Shown: positions 19,162 to 28,702, counted from the stretch's first letter. The stretch is DNA of 64,000 bases from CBDDEH01 sp965226865 (GCA_965226865.1 CBDDEH010000004.1:1736001-1800000), one strand, 5' to 3'. Notes: generated by a model from the letters alone, not told the origin. Made by a program: numbers and translations.

Positions 19162-19309
19162 AGGTATCTACTCCTCAATTTGGCAAAGACCTTGACACCC
19201 AACCACGGATACTGTTCGGGCTCTGTTCGGGAGGGGTGCGGCGACCCTCGCTTCGTGACGGTCTTCTATGACCTGGGAGGTTGCGGTCTGCCGCGCCCCG
19301 ATCCACCTA

Positions 19310-19351
19310 AGTGAAGTGATTGTTACACACCAAAACCAAGATACAAGGAGG
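19310..19351 (+). repeat. 42-bp direct repeat, copy 1 (leader of serine recombinase gene)
   Basis: The 42 bases from AGTGAAGTGATTG to ACAAGGAGG recur without change at 28651-28692. Here they end in the ribosome site of the serine recombinase gene, five bases before its ATG. This could be a duplicated leader or a recombination footprint. Confidence 0.9.
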
Positions 19352-19356
19352 ACAGC

Positions 19357-20490
19357 ATGAAGAAGAAGCACCTACAGCCGCTTACACCTGCGGCACTCTA
19401 CGCCAGGGTATCCAGCGACCGGCAGGACGTGGACCTGTCCGTGTCCGCCCAGCTTCGGGCGCTCAAGGACTACGCCAGGGCCAACGACTACTCCGTAGCC
19501 CGCGAGTACGTGGACGAGGCCGAGAGCGGCCGAGTGGCAGACAGGCCCCAGTTCCGGGAGATGATCGAGGAGGGCGGCAAGGCGAAGTCCCCCTTCGACG
19601 TGATTCTCGTATGGAAGTTCAGCCGCTTCACCAGGAAGCGCGAGCACGCCGTCGCCTTCAAGTCAATGCTACGGCGCAAGGGCATCAGAGTGGTGTCCAT
19701 CACCGAACAGGCAGAGGACAACGCCACCGGCAGGCTGCTTGAGGGAATCATCGAGAGCGTGGACGAATTCTACAGCGAAAGTCTTGCCCAGGACGTCGTC
19801 CGGGGGATGAGAGAGGCCGCATCGAGGGGCTTCTTCCTCGCTTCCAACGCTCCCTTCGGCTACAAGCGGGTCAAGGTGAACGACGGGGTGAAGGAGCGTC
19901 CCACGCTGGAGGTTGACCCGGCCACCGCCCCCATAGTGAGGGAGATATTCGAGAAGTCGCTCAGGGGCAGCGGCCTCAAGGAGATATGCAAGGAACTGAA
20001 CGACCGGGGCATCACCAACCGTGGCAAGCGCTGGTACAAGGGAACGGTCCACTACGTCCTGAGAAACGAGGCGTACACTGGAACCGCCGTCTGGGGCAAG
20101 ACGAGCAAGGGCCAGGAGGCCCAGGACCCTGTAAGGGTGGAAGGAGCGTGGCCCGCGCTGGTGTCGAGGGAGCTGTTCGACGAGGTGCAGCAGGCGATGC
20201 GGGACCGTGCGCCGAAGGTGCGGAGGCCCGCGAGAGTGGGGAGCAGGTTCCTGCTGAGCGGGCTACTCAAGTGCGGAGTCTGCGGCAGGCCCTACTCCGC
20301 CCAGGGAGCCAAGAGCGGCCAGTTCGCCTACTGCATCTGCGGCACCCTGTTCAGGGAGGGCGCGGGGACGTGCAGCGCCCGCTACCTAAACGCCCCGAAG
20401 CTGGAGACGTTCGTGGTGGAGAATATGGATGAGAGACAATCGACACGAAAAACTACGGTACTCGTGGGCGGTGGGCCTAGAGCCGGTTGA
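19357..20490 (+). CDS. Large serine recombinase, C-terminally truncated
   Basis: This is a 377-aa site-specific recombinase. The resolvase domain has the catalytic motif YARVSSDRQ (Ser19/20) and the usual LVWKFSRFTR and RLLEGIIESVDEFYSESLAQD segments. A recombinase domain (APFGYKRV...GLKEICKELNDRGITNRGKRW...VHYVLRNEAYTGTAVWG) and a zinc ribbon (LLKCGVCGRPYSAQGAKSG...GTCSARYLNAPKLE) follow. Family members continue with a C-terminal coiled coil; here similarity stops at about 20425 (VVENM) and unrelated codons run to 20490, so the coiled-coil end is lost. It probably integrated or excised the accessory element but may be inactive now. Confidence 0.88.
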   Translation: MKKKHLQPLTPAALYARVSSDRQDVDLSVSAQLRALKDYARANDYSVAREYVDEAESGRVADRPQFREMIEEGGKAKSPFDVILVWKFSRFTRKREHAVAFKSMLRRKGIRVVSITEQAEDNATGRLLEGIIESVDEFYSESLAQDVVRGMREAASRGFFLASNAPFGYKRVKVNDGVKERPTLEVDPATAPIVREIFEKSLRGSGLKEICKELNDRGITNRGKRWYKGTVHYVLRNEAYTGTAVWGKTSKGQEAQDPVRVEGAWPALVSRELFDEVQQAMRDRAPKVRRPARVGSRFLLSGLLKCGVCGRPYSAQGAKSGQFAYCICGTLFREGAGTCSARYLNAPKLETFVVENMDERQSTRKTTVLVGGGPRAG

Positions 20491-21019
20491 CTAGGACAAC
20501 AGTTCATGGGGCCTCGTGTGGTTCGAACCCCCGTGAGCGGGCCTGACTTGACGGCAGGCAGTACCATCTTCGAGTTGCTCGTGGCCCTGTGCACCCCCCG
20601 GATCTGCAACTCAACCATTATGATAGGACGGTGCAGGTGGGGGGAATACTTCCAATGCCCTTGGAACTTGTAAGTTACAAGACGGGGAGTTGGTGCCAGA
20701 GAAACAAGCAAACGGTACCGCGAAGCCGTCACACCGCTCGCCAGAATACGCGCTGCCTTGAATTCCCTTTGGTTAGCCCATCCCCCTTCCTTCAAACAAA
20801 CAAATTTCGGGATGACTCACGTGGTAAGGTTTGCTAACTGCAGGCTATGCTGGTTACTTGCCAACGCGGGCGTCTACCTTATCAAGTAGAGTCCCAGGGA
20901 GCGGTGTAGGAGACAAGAAGCCCTGGCAGCCAGAGGCCACCGGGTCACCCTCGATATTGAGCATTGCCTCAGGTCTACCGACTGTTGGGCAGTGAGGCTG
21001 ACCGGGTCGTTCATACCTG
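20491..21019. other. 529-bp gap without a recognisable gene
   Basis: This gap follows the truncated recombinase. A small palindrome (CTTGTAA-g-TTACAAG near 20667) and a TTCGAACCC stretch near 20522 were examined, but no tRNA could be folded. It is probably insertion debris. Confidence 0.5.
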
Positions 21020-22666
21020 CTACACCATTTCTGACTTGGTGTGGATTCCGGATGCGCCATCGGGCCTTGGCGGGCCGTCTTCCTCGATCTGCGGAGTTCC
21101 GTCCGCCTCCACGCAGCGGACGTGGAAGTCATGGCGTCCTTCTCCGAACGGCCAATCGTAGCGCCAGATCACCCATGTAACATCCGACAGCGGGGTACGT
21201 AATTCCGCCTCCCGCCATTCGGGTTCGTCGTCCAAACGCACCTCCACCTTGGAGATGCCACGGGCACCAGCGTAGGCGATTCCACCAATGGGGACCAGCT
21301 TCCGGTCACCATCTTGGATCACCGAGTCCACCGCCACCGTATCCACCACAGATGTGGCCTTGACTATTGCCTCCTTGGACCAACCGCGTTCGACCCAGTA
21401 GCCCTCCTTGTACTGGCCGATGACCTCGATGCCGGTGATCCACTTGGGCTGTTTCATGCCGTAGCGATCAGGGAGCCAAATCCGCAGCGGGAACCCATGA
21501 TCGAACGGTATCGGTCCGCCGTCCCAGTTGTATGCGAGCATGATCCGATCGTCGGAGTCGATCAAATCAAGATCGACCGTCTCGTAAAACCCGTCACCGC
21601 TGGTAATTAGCAAGTAGCGCGCGTCACCTTGGGGTCTAACATCGGCAAGGATGTCCCGTAGGCTGGCGCCGGTCCAGTAGGTGGTACCTATTAGTGGTCC
21701 ACCCACCCGATTGGAGATGCAGCTCAAGGTGACAAACTCATTGCGAGCCTCGTACCTGGTCCGGAAGTCATCCAGCGTCAATTCCACCGGGTTATCCACG
21801 AGGCCGGTGATCGGCAGGGTCCATGTTGCGCCATCGATCACCGTTGGCTCCGAACGGATGAAGACCTTGTAGTGATCTCTGACGGCGGTATATTCGGGCC
21901 GCGTCCCGAGAGCCGGTTTGAGGGGGTCGTTTTCGTTGGGCAGATCGATAACCGCTGCGGTCTTGGGCATGTTGGCTTTTATCGCCTCCAATTCGGCTTC
22001 CAAGCGGTTGCGCTCGTCTATTTCGAGGACGCGCCCCAAGCCTGTGCCGACAACCGTGACGGTAGCCGTAGCCGCACCCATTTGGATGAGGAACTGCCGC
22101 CTGCCGACCACTTCGACGGACCGCGTGTCCTCCTGCGCCGACGGACCGATCGTCGTGGAGGAGCACTGAGGTAGGAGTCTGCGGGCCGTGGCGACCGTGG
22201 CGACGCCCCAGACACAGAACACGCCGAGGACCCACAGGAAGATGAATGACACGGGGGTCGAGGATTGGGCCATGCTTGCTGAGATGATCGCTATCGGCAG
22301 GCCCAAGACGGCACCCAGCAGGAGGCCCAAACCGGGTCCGCTACCGGCAAGCCGGCGTCCAACAACACCATATACGATGACGGTTGCCACGATTCCGGCG
22401 ATGGCGAACGTTAGCACCGCCAGGATATTTTCGGCGGTCTTCGCAGTTGCCGCGACGTTGAGGCCCAGCGTTTCCAGGCTATCAATCATCAGATCAATGC
22501 CGAACGTCACGACCGGCCCAGGCAGAATGCGGGCAATCCAGTCGAAGATGTCATACGGTGCGAATGAGAGGTCGAGCCACTTGTCTGCCAGGTACATCAC
22601 TGCAACCATCGGTACAGTGAGCAAGCCACCGACCAGAGCCCCGAGCCCGATGGTCTGAATCTTCAT
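21020..22666 (-). CDS. Membrane-anchored sulfite oxidase-like molybdopterin oxidoreductase
   Basis: This 548-aa protein has four hydrophobic segments within residues ~1-160, then a twin-arginine-like motif (GRRQFLIQMGAATATV, ~188-203) and a sulfite-oxidase-type molybdopterin domain from ~255. The Moco-binding cysteine is C316 in FVTLSCISNRVGG, and conserved segments LTLDDFRTRY, PFDHGFPLRIWLPDRYGMKQPKWI and GYWVERGW follow. A C-terminal Mo-co dimerisation-like beta domain (EVRLDDEPEW...WRYDWPFGEGRHDFHVRCVEADG) ends the protein. It should oxidise a small substrate outside the membrane; the substrate is unknown. ATG 22666 has GAAAGGGG upstream. The frame is intact and lies between mobile-element debris on both sides. 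Confidence 0.9.
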   Translation of the reverse strand: MKIQTIGLGALVGGLLTVPMVAVMYLADKWLDLSFAPYDIFDWIARILPGPVVTFGIDLMIDSLETLGLNVAATAKTAENILAVLTFAIAGIVATVIVYGVVGRRLAGSGPGLGLLLGAVLGLPIAIISASMAQSSTPVSFIFLWVLGVFCVWGVATVATARRLLPQCSSTTIGPSAQEDTRSVEVVGRRQFLIQMGAATATVTVVGTGLGRVLEIDERNRLEAELEAIKANMPKTAAVIDLPNENDPLKPALGTRPEYTAVRDHYKVFIRSEPTVIDGATWTLPITGLVDNPVELTLDDFRTRYEARNEFVTLSCISNRVGGPLIGTTYWTGASLRDILADVRPQGDARYLLITSGDGFYETVDLDLIDSDDRIMLAYNWDGGPIPFDHGFPLRIWLPDRYGMKQPKWITGIEVIGQYKEGYWVERGWSKEAIVKATSVVDTVAVDSVIQDGDRKLVPIGGIAYAGARGISKVEVRLDDEPEWREAELRTPLSDVTWVIWRYDWPFGEGRHDFHVRCVEADGTPQIEEDGPPRPDGASGIHTKSEMV

Positions 22667-22811
22667 TGGATACCCCTTTCACTAGGCCTTAACGACCCGG
22701 GCAATTTACCAGATGCCTATGAAGCTGGAGTTACCCCAGTTCAGTGGACAGTCAATGGTTCGACTTGCTGATTGCTGAAAGTATACTTCCTCTCAAAGGC
22801 TATTGGTGGTC

Positions 22812-23012
22812 CTGTGTTGTTGTCCAGCGAAAATGTCCACCAAATTGGTCTGCGAAAATGGCCGGTTAGGCAGATGCTACCGTTTCAGGCTGTGGTGTCC
22901 TTGCGGCGCTTTTCTTCTTCCTCAGTGGCGGGCTTTCAGCCAAGGCGTACTTACGTACGGTGTTTCTGTGGATGCCCAGGTCACGGGCGGTCGCCCTGAG
23001 GGAGAGTCCTCT
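22812..23012 (-). mobile_element. IS21-family (istA N-terminus) remnant
   Basis: The minus strand at about 22866-23012 encodes an IstA-type helix-turn-helix (SLRATARDLGIHRNTVRKYA, then LAESPPL) that stops at TAA 22868. Next to it lie spaced GCGAAAATG motifs (22828-22860) like IS21-type terminal repeats. The rest of istA/istB is absent, and an IS1182-like transposase starts 50 bp away. Confidence 0.6.
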
Positions 23013-23062
23013 GGGGTTGGTGAAGGAGTAAGCTGATAGAGACAACTGGCAGGTACGATACT

Positions 23063-24439
23063 ATGGCTTATAACCTTCTGCGCTGGGAGCGAGACCTTCG
23101 CTACTTGATGCCGCCGTCCATGAGGGATTGGTTGAGCGAGGGTCACCTGGCCTGGCTCATTGTGGATGCAGTAGGGCAGATGGATCTGAGGGAGTTCTAT
23201 GCAGCCTACCGAAGTGATGGCTGGGGTGCAGCGGCCTACGATCCGGGAATGATGGCGGCCATCCTGTTGTACGCCTACTGTCTGGGTCTACGGAGTTCCA
23301 GGCGCATAGCCCGTGCTCTCGAGGAAGATGTAGGTTTCCGGGTGGTGGCGGCCAACCGGCAGCCAGACTTCCGTGCCATCTGTCGCTTTAGGGCGGAGCA
23401 GGAGGAGGCGCTCGAGGAGCTCTTTGTAGAGGTACTGAGGTTATGCCATGAAGCGGGACTGGTGAAGCTGGGGGTAGTGGCTCTTGATGGGACGAAGGTG
23501 GCAGCCAACGCGGCGCTGGCCACCAACCGGAGCCACCAGGCCATTGAAGAAGAAGTGCAGCGTATGTTGGCAGAGGCCAAGGCAGCGGATGCTGAAGAGG
23601 ATGCCCATTACGGTCCCGACCGGCGAGGGGATGATCTACCGGAAGGGCTAGGGGGACGGAGGGAGCGGCGAAAGCGCGTGAAGGAAGGCAAGGAACGTCT
23701 GGAGCGGGAGGCTGAAGCAGCAGCCAAGGCTGTCCAAGAGCACGTGGAGCAACGGCGGGCAGAAGAAGAGGCCACAGGCAAAAAGAAGCGGGGGCGAAAG
23801 CCCAAGGTGGTAGAGCCACTTCCTACCGAAGAGGCGAAGGCTAATACCACCGACCCGGACAGCCGCATCATGAAGACCAGGCAAGGGTACGTGCAGGGCT
23901 ACAATGCCCAGGCGGTGGTGAGCGAGGAGCAGATCATAGTAGCCGGTGGAGTGACCCAAGAGGCCAACGATGTGCAGCAACTGGAGCCGATGCTCCAAAC
24001 CATGGCGCATACTCTGGAGGCAGCCGGCATAGAGGACCGGCCAAAAGCGGGCCTAGCCGATGCCGGGTACTGGAGTGAGGCCAACATCAGGGCTTGCTCC
24101 TGGCCAGAGATGCCTGAGCTTCTTATTGCCACCACCAAGGATTGGAAACAGCGGAAGATGCTACGGGAGAAGGGGTGTCCCCGAGGACGTATACCAAAGG
24201 GACTGAGCCCGAGGGACAGGATGGAGCGCGAGCTTCTGACAAAGGGAGGCCGAGCTCTGTACAAGAAGCGGGGTGTACTGGTGGAGCCGGTGTTCGGACA
24301 GATCAAGGAAGGACAGGGGCTCCGACGGTTTATGAGACGGGGGTTGGGCGCTGCACAGAGTGAGTGGTCGCTGGCAGGGATGACCCATAACTTGCTCAAG
24401 CTATGGCGCAGTGGCCAAGCCCCTTGGGGCTGGGCCTAG
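23063..24439 (+). CDS. IS1182-like transposase, intact
   Basis: This 458-aa DDE transposase has an N-terminal DUF772 region (LMPPSMRDWLSEGHLAWLIVDAVGQMDL...YDPGMMAAILLYAYCLGLRSSRRIARAL), a first catalytic block GVVALDGTKVAANAAL, a Lys/Glu-rich coiled-coil insertion (~165-245) with a GKKKRGRKP basic patch, and C-terminal DDE blocks (GLADAGYWSEANI and GVLVEPVFGQIKEGQGLRRFMRRG). No good ribosome site precedes ATG 23063. Clear terminal repeats were not found; the element ends somewhere in 24440-24650. Confidence 0.9.
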   Translation: MAYNLLRWERDLRYLMPPSMRDWLSEGHLAWLIVDAVGQMDLREFYAAYRSDGWGAAAYDPGMMAAILLYAYCLGLRSSRRIARALEEDVGFRVVAANRQPDFRAICRFRAEQEEALEELFVEVLRLCHEAGLVKLGVVALDGTKVAANAALATNRSHQAIEEEVQRMLAEAKAADAEEDAHYGPDRRGDDLPEGLGGRRERRKRVKEGKERLEREAEAAAKAVQEHVEQRRAEEEATGKKKRGRKPKVVEPLPTEEAKANTTDPDSRIMKTRQGYVQGYNAQAVVSEEQIIVAGGVTQEANDVQQLEPMLQTMAHTLEAAGIEDRPKAGLADAGYWSEANIRACSWPEMPELLIATTKDWKQRKMLREKGCPRGRIPKGLSPRDRMERELLTKGGRALYKKRGVLVEPVFGQIKEGQGLRRFMRRGLGAAQSEWSLAGMTHNLLKLWRSGQAPWGWA

Positions 24440-24899
24440 GCGCCATGGAACTAAGAGAGGCAGACGACCTTTCTGGGGGCCGACAAGCGGCCGGTGGAAC
24501 TGGACGGGCCGACCTCTCTTGAGGCCCATCGCTCCCACACCTGTGTTAGTCAGCTCGCCCACCGGTCTATGAGACAAACTCTATAGATGTAGGGTTTTTG
24601 ATAGCGGGAGTGGCCTTGGAGAAGCATTTGCTGGGAAGGGAGAGGGAGAAAGGTGCGGAGCTACGGCAGTAGTCCGAACGTTCCAACACTGCCCTGATTC
24701 CGATTCCGGCAGCCTCGGTCTGGGCTTGGGGAGTCAGTATAGTTATGCTCGCAGCTGTTGCCGTCTACGATGTGACAAAGGCAATTCTCCTTATTCCGGC
24801 GGCGTGGATTGGCGGGACTCTCCCGTGTGCAGGCATCGAATTCCACAGGTTGGTTAGCCCTCAATAGGCTAGACGCGTATGTGGGGCCCCAAGGTGGTA
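24440..24899. other. 460-bp gap, IS1182 right end then nothing clear
   Basis: The first ~200 bp are probably the non-coding right end of the IS1182-like element. A GAGAGG/CCTCTC dyad spans 24453-24521 (AAGAGAGG with CCTCTCTT). No gene is seen. Confidence 0.45.
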
Positions 24900-25652
24900 T
24901 CAGCACTTCTCCTTGGAGAGGGTACTGGAGCCATATCCTATGCCAGCTTCCAGCCCTGATTGAGGGAAAATTCCTTCGGCACATCCATCACCGCTGAAGC
25001 TGACAACGATATGCTCGGGTTCCAAATCTAGTGTCGACAGGGTCCGCAAGAACTCCTCGGTGTCTCCGGGCACGTTAGTGACCCCAACGACCGGCCCAAG
25101 AGTACGGATATTCTGAAGGACATGGGTAAACACGAGTTCCTTGTGATACACGGCCCCAATGGCTTCAGAATAATCGATGGGTTCCCTGCTGAGCTGTAAC
25201 TTGCCATCCACGATCGCCTGAGTATGAATTGCGAGATCACCCTCAATCAAGTCTTGCCAGTCCGTATCCATAAACAAGTCGTAGTGCAATTCGTCCGTCT
25301 TGTCATCTATCCATACGGCAGCAAAGAAGTCGGCAACCCCGTCTCCCGGTGTAATCCTGGGCGAAACCCTCAATGGTGGGTCTTCTAGGAATGTGCCCCG
25401 AATCGTTGAGGGACCGGATATCACTGCAAAGCCAAAGGCTAATGCGTCTTCCTCATGGCTGAGAATAATCCGCTTGGATATCGTTGGGCTGTCTGAGGTT
25501 TGCTCCAGTATCGCCAACCCACGGCCGGCCTCTTCGATGTCTGTACGGACCGCGCCTCCTGACTCTCTGTGTGCGTACGGGGGCAGCTAGTTGTTGTCTC
25601 CGGAAGATGTGCACGAAGCTAGCAGCATGACTACTGCCGTTGCGATCATCAT
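24900..25652 (-). pseudogene. Lipoprotein gene with amber codon after the signal peptide
   Basis: ATG 25652 (GGGG upstream) opens a lipoprotein signal (MMIATAVVMLLASCTSSGDNN) with a proper lipobox LASC. The 22nd codon, at 25587-25589, is TAG. The same frame then continues 229 codons without a stop (…EEAGRGLAILEQTSDSPTISKRIILSHEEDALAFGFAVISG...), so the mature part was once secreted and lipid-anchored. I do not recognise the mature domain; it is acidic with many Asp/Thr and looks globular. A TTG at 25517 could restart translation but would lack the signal. Confidence 0.65.
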
Positions 25653-26039
25653 CGACCCCGAATTGCTGTGCCACGTGCCACGTGCCACGAAACATAAGGT
25701 AAGCCCCTTCGCCCTCACAAGACCTCGTCATCCTAGAACAACCTCATCTCAGACCTCACAACGCGTGACCCTCATGCAGTGCTAGAATAGGAGCCTCGGT
25801 AACCTCCAAAGAGAGAGGTCGGTGGCGATGGACGGCGAGCAGTCGTGAGCATGTTTTCGCAAGACCCCGGTTGGTGCTACGCAGAGGTAGCCCGCCATAG
25901 GGACCTCGCGAGAGAAGGCCACAGCACCAACTTGAGCTAGTATAGCCGATGCTATTGTACAGTCTTGGGTTATGCTACCATGGTCATGTTCTGGACACAC
26001 ATCGCCCCGTACGGTAGTACGCGGTGGTACAATGCCGGA

Positions 26040-26327
26040 GTGCCTCTCTTCTCTTGGAATCACGACAAGAACCAACTTCTACAGGAACGAAGAGGGGTCA
26101 GTTTCGAGGAAGTGATCTTCCATATAGACCAGGGGGACCTGCTGGACATACTGGAGCACCCGAACCAGGAGATGTACGCAGGCCAGCGCATATTCGTCGT
26201 CAGAATCAGAGACTACGCATACCTGGTTCCATTCGTGGAATCTGAATCTGAGGTGTTTCTGAAGACGAATATCCCCAGCCGAAAGGCCACGAGAACCTAT
26301 CTGTCCAAGAGTTATGAAGATGAGTGA
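26040..26327 (+). CDS. BrnT-like toxin candidate
   Basis: About 95 aa from GTG 26040 (VPLFSWNHDKNQLLQERRGVSFEEVIFHIDQGDLLDILEHPNQEMYAGQRIFVVRIRDYAYLVPFVESESEVFLKTNIPSRKA). The W-x-x-x-K-N...GVSFEE opening and the F-x-K-T-x-x-PSRKAT ending match small BrnT/DUF4258-like toxins, which act as RNases. A -10-like TACAAT at 26028-26033 puts transcription start on or near the GTG, hence a possible leaderless start; an in-frame TTG at 25965 is less likely. It overlaps the antitoxin by 14 bp. Confidence 0.7.
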   Translation: MPLFSWNHDKNQLLQERRGVSFEEVIFHIDQGDLLDILEHPNQEMYAGQRIFVVRIRDYAYLVPFVESESEVFLKTNIPSRKATRTYLSKSYEDE

Positions 26328-26601
26328 GATTGATAGGGAAGAAAAGGACATGCTGACGACGTTCGAGCGTGACGAGTGGCGTCCGATAGCGGAGCGCGAC
26401 GCCGAGATTGAACGGTACAGAGCATACGCTCGCGCCACCTTCGAGAAGGATAGCCAGGTCAACATCCACATCTCCGGCAATGATCTGGAGGCCATCCAAA
26501 GGCAGGCGGACGAGAAAGGGATACCCTACCAGGCGCTCATGTCGAGTGTCCTACACAAGTACGTGAGTGGTCGGCTAATCGAAAGTCCTCCATCTATCTG
26601 A
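26314..26601 (+). CDS. CopG-like antitoxin candidate
   Basis: This 95-aa protein (or two residues shorter from ATG 26320) has an acidic N-terminal helix (EIDREEKDMLTTFERDEWRP) and a C-terminal ribbon-helix-helix-like segment (SQVNIHISGNDLEAIQRQADEKGIPYQALMSSVLHKYVSGRL). This is the usual partner of the BrnT-like protein upstream. It would bind the toxin through the N-terminus and the operator through the C-terminus. The overlapping start fits co-translation. Confidence 0.75.
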   Translation: MKMSEIDREEKDMLTTFERDEWRPIAERDAEIERYRAYARATFEKDSQVNIHISGNDLEAIQRQADEKGIPYQALMSSVLHKYVSGRLIESPPSI

Positions 26602-26675
26602 TGATCCTGGTCCCATACTGTGCCGCGAACGTGCCCAACCACAGGAGCGTTCAACGAGCTGTGATAGACCGCGTT

Positions 26676-26864
26676 GCCCCGGACACGACTCCGGGGCTTA
26701 TCGGGTCCCGTCCTGGTCTGGCCGGGGCGGCAACAAAACAAGGGACACGCATTGGGAGATTGACGCCTTGCCGCTTGCATACGAGCGATGTGTCCTGAAC
26801 GACAAAAGGCCACACACATAGACGAGCAGGGGCAGCCATCGTGTCCAAGCAGTGGCTGCCCCTG
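26676..26864. terminator. Two hairpins after the toxin-antitoxin pair
   Basis: An 8-bp stem (26676-26683 with 26690-26697, GCCCCGGA/TCCGGGGC) and a perfect 12-bp stem (26827-26838 with 26853-26864, 14-nt loop) lie between the antitoxin and the IS1380 element. Neither has a long T-run. They may end transcription; the rest of 26602-26939 shows nothing. Confidence 0.4.
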
Positions 26865-26939
26865 TAATTGATGAGTCAGCGCCCTGCGCCTGCCTAGCCA
26901 GCAGGCAGGCCGACCAACTCCTCCTCTCTTTCTTCATCT

Positions 26940-28650
26940 AAGCCCGAATCCACCGAAGGACGGCCTTGGGGACAGGCCTTGAAGAAGCCAGCGGGTGCTC
27001 CTCTGAATCTGGGATAATGGTTTTGGAACAGAAACCCGCCCGGAAACAAGGAGCACCCAATAGATGCTGCCACAGAACAAACCCGACCGTATCCGCATCC
27101 TCTTTGACGACCATCGCCTGGTGGCCAATGCCGGCCTGCTCCTGCCGGCCACCCTAGCCCGGCACCTGGGCCTGCGGGAACTCGTCGACCATCACCTTGA
27201 CCTCGGCGGAGCGCCGGGACGGGCGAACACTGGGGACAAGATGCTGACGCTGGTCGCTTCCGCGCTGGCAGGCGGCGACTGCATCGACGACGCCGATGCG
27301 CTGCGCGCTGGTGGGACGGTCGGTGTTCCAGGCTGCGTGGTCAAGGCGCCATCCACCCTGGGGACCTTCCTGCGCAGCTTCCGGTGGGGGCATGTCCGTC
27401 AACTCGACCGCGTGAGCCGCCAGTTGTTGGCCCGGGCCTGGGCCGCTGGGGCCGGACCCGGCGACTCGCCCCTGACCATCGACCTGGACTCGACCATCTG
27501 CGAGACCTACGGACTGGCCAAGGAGGGAGCGCGCCACCACGGCTATACCGGCGCCCGGGGCTATCACCCGCTGCTGGCCATTGCCGCCGGCACCGGAGAC
27601 GTGCTGATGTCCCGGCTGCGCGAGGGCCCGTGCCAACACCGCCCGTGGCGCCGCCCACTTCCTGCGTGAGACGGTGGGACGGGTGCGCTACGGCGGGGCC
27701 AGGGGGCAACTCACGGTGCGGGCCGACAGCGGCTTCTACGCCCACACTGTCGTTGCCGCCTGCCGGGAAATGGATGTCCGCTTCTCCATCACCATCCGCC
27801 AGCGCGCCAGCCTGCGGGACCTGATCGAGGCGATACCAGAGGAGGACTGGACTCCCATTCCCCACTGGATGGACGGCGCCGCCGATGTCGCCGAGACGAC
27901 TTACACCCCGTTCCAGACCAAGCCGGACGCCCCGCCGGCGCGGCTCATTGTCCGGCGGGTGAAGCCGACACCCGGTTCCCAGCTGGCCCTCTTCGCCAGA
28001 TACAGCTATCACGGCTTCATCACCGACCGGGACGGGGAGTTGCTCGAACTGGAGGCTGACCATCGCCGCCACGCCGAGGTCGAGAACGCCATACGCGACC
28101 TCAAGTACGGCGTCGGGCTGAACCACATGCCGTCGGGGCGCTTCGCCGCCAACGGCGCCTGGCTGGCGGTCCAGGTGATGGCGCACAACCTGGCCCGCTG
28201 GACAGCCCGCATCGGCCTGGGTCAGCAGATCGTGACCACCAAGACCCTCAGACGACGGGTCTTCGCTCTGGTGGGACGGATCACCCGCTCGGCGCGCCGC
28301 CTCACTTTGCATCTCCCCCGGCGCTGGCCCTGGGAAACCCAGTTCAGTCGCGCCTTGGCCCGGCTGCAAGCCATTCCGTTCCCGGCCTGACGGCCAGCCT
28401 GCAACTGACCCAACGTCCCCGCAATCTCGCGCCACCCCGGTCGCGAGAGTCCCCTGCTGCGTATCCTCTCGCCATCCCGCGCATCGCAACTCCCGCATAG
28501 GGCCTTAGGGGCCCTGTGCGGCGACTGAAGACCGTCCGCCGGCCTCCCATCTACCCCAAGACCCCAGGCCATCTCCCCTGTAGCTCCCTCACCCACCCCC
28601 TTCCGCTGTCCTCACGCCGTCCATCGGTGTCCTTCGGTGGATTCGGGTTT
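26940..28650 (+). mobile_element. IS1380-family insertion sequence
   Basis: Terminal inverted repeats of 19 bp (CCCGAATCCACCGAAGGAC at 26943-26961 and its complement at 28629-28647) bound a ~1.7-kb element with an IS1380-type transposase. A further inner repeat (GGGTGCTCCT/AGGAGCACCC, 26995 and 27050) flanks the promoter region. The right end abuts the second copy of the 42-bp repeat exactly. No target duplication was found. Confidence 0.85.
27064..28390 (+). pseudogene. IS1380 transposase with one inserted base
   Basis: ATG 27064 follows AAGGAG. The first frame carries the DDE entry (LTIDLDSTICETYGLAKEGARHHGYTGARGYHPLLA). Near 27628 an extra C (GGCCCGT instead of GGCCGT) shifts the frame; removing it rejoins LREGRANTARGAAHFLRETVGRVRYGG. 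The second part holds LTVRADSGFYA, VRFSITIRQR and the final glutamate block (HAEVENAIRDLKYGVGLNHMPSG). The product is inactive unless the indel is an error. Confidence 0.88.
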
Positions 28651-28692
28651 AGTGAAGTGATTGTTACACACCAAAACCAAGATACAAGGAGG
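28651..28692 (+). repeat. 42-bp direct repeat, copy 2
   Basis: Identical to 19310-19351. It begins at the outer edge of the IS1380 right end and ends in the AAGGAGG ribosome site of the next gene. Confidence 0.9.
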
Positions 28693-28702
28693 TATGACAA
28701 GC

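Noticed and set aside
20515..20550. tRNA-like T-arm (TTCGAACCC) after the recombinase
   Set aside because: The flanking bases do not form a 5-bp T stem in either orientation and no anticodon or acceptor arm could be drawn.
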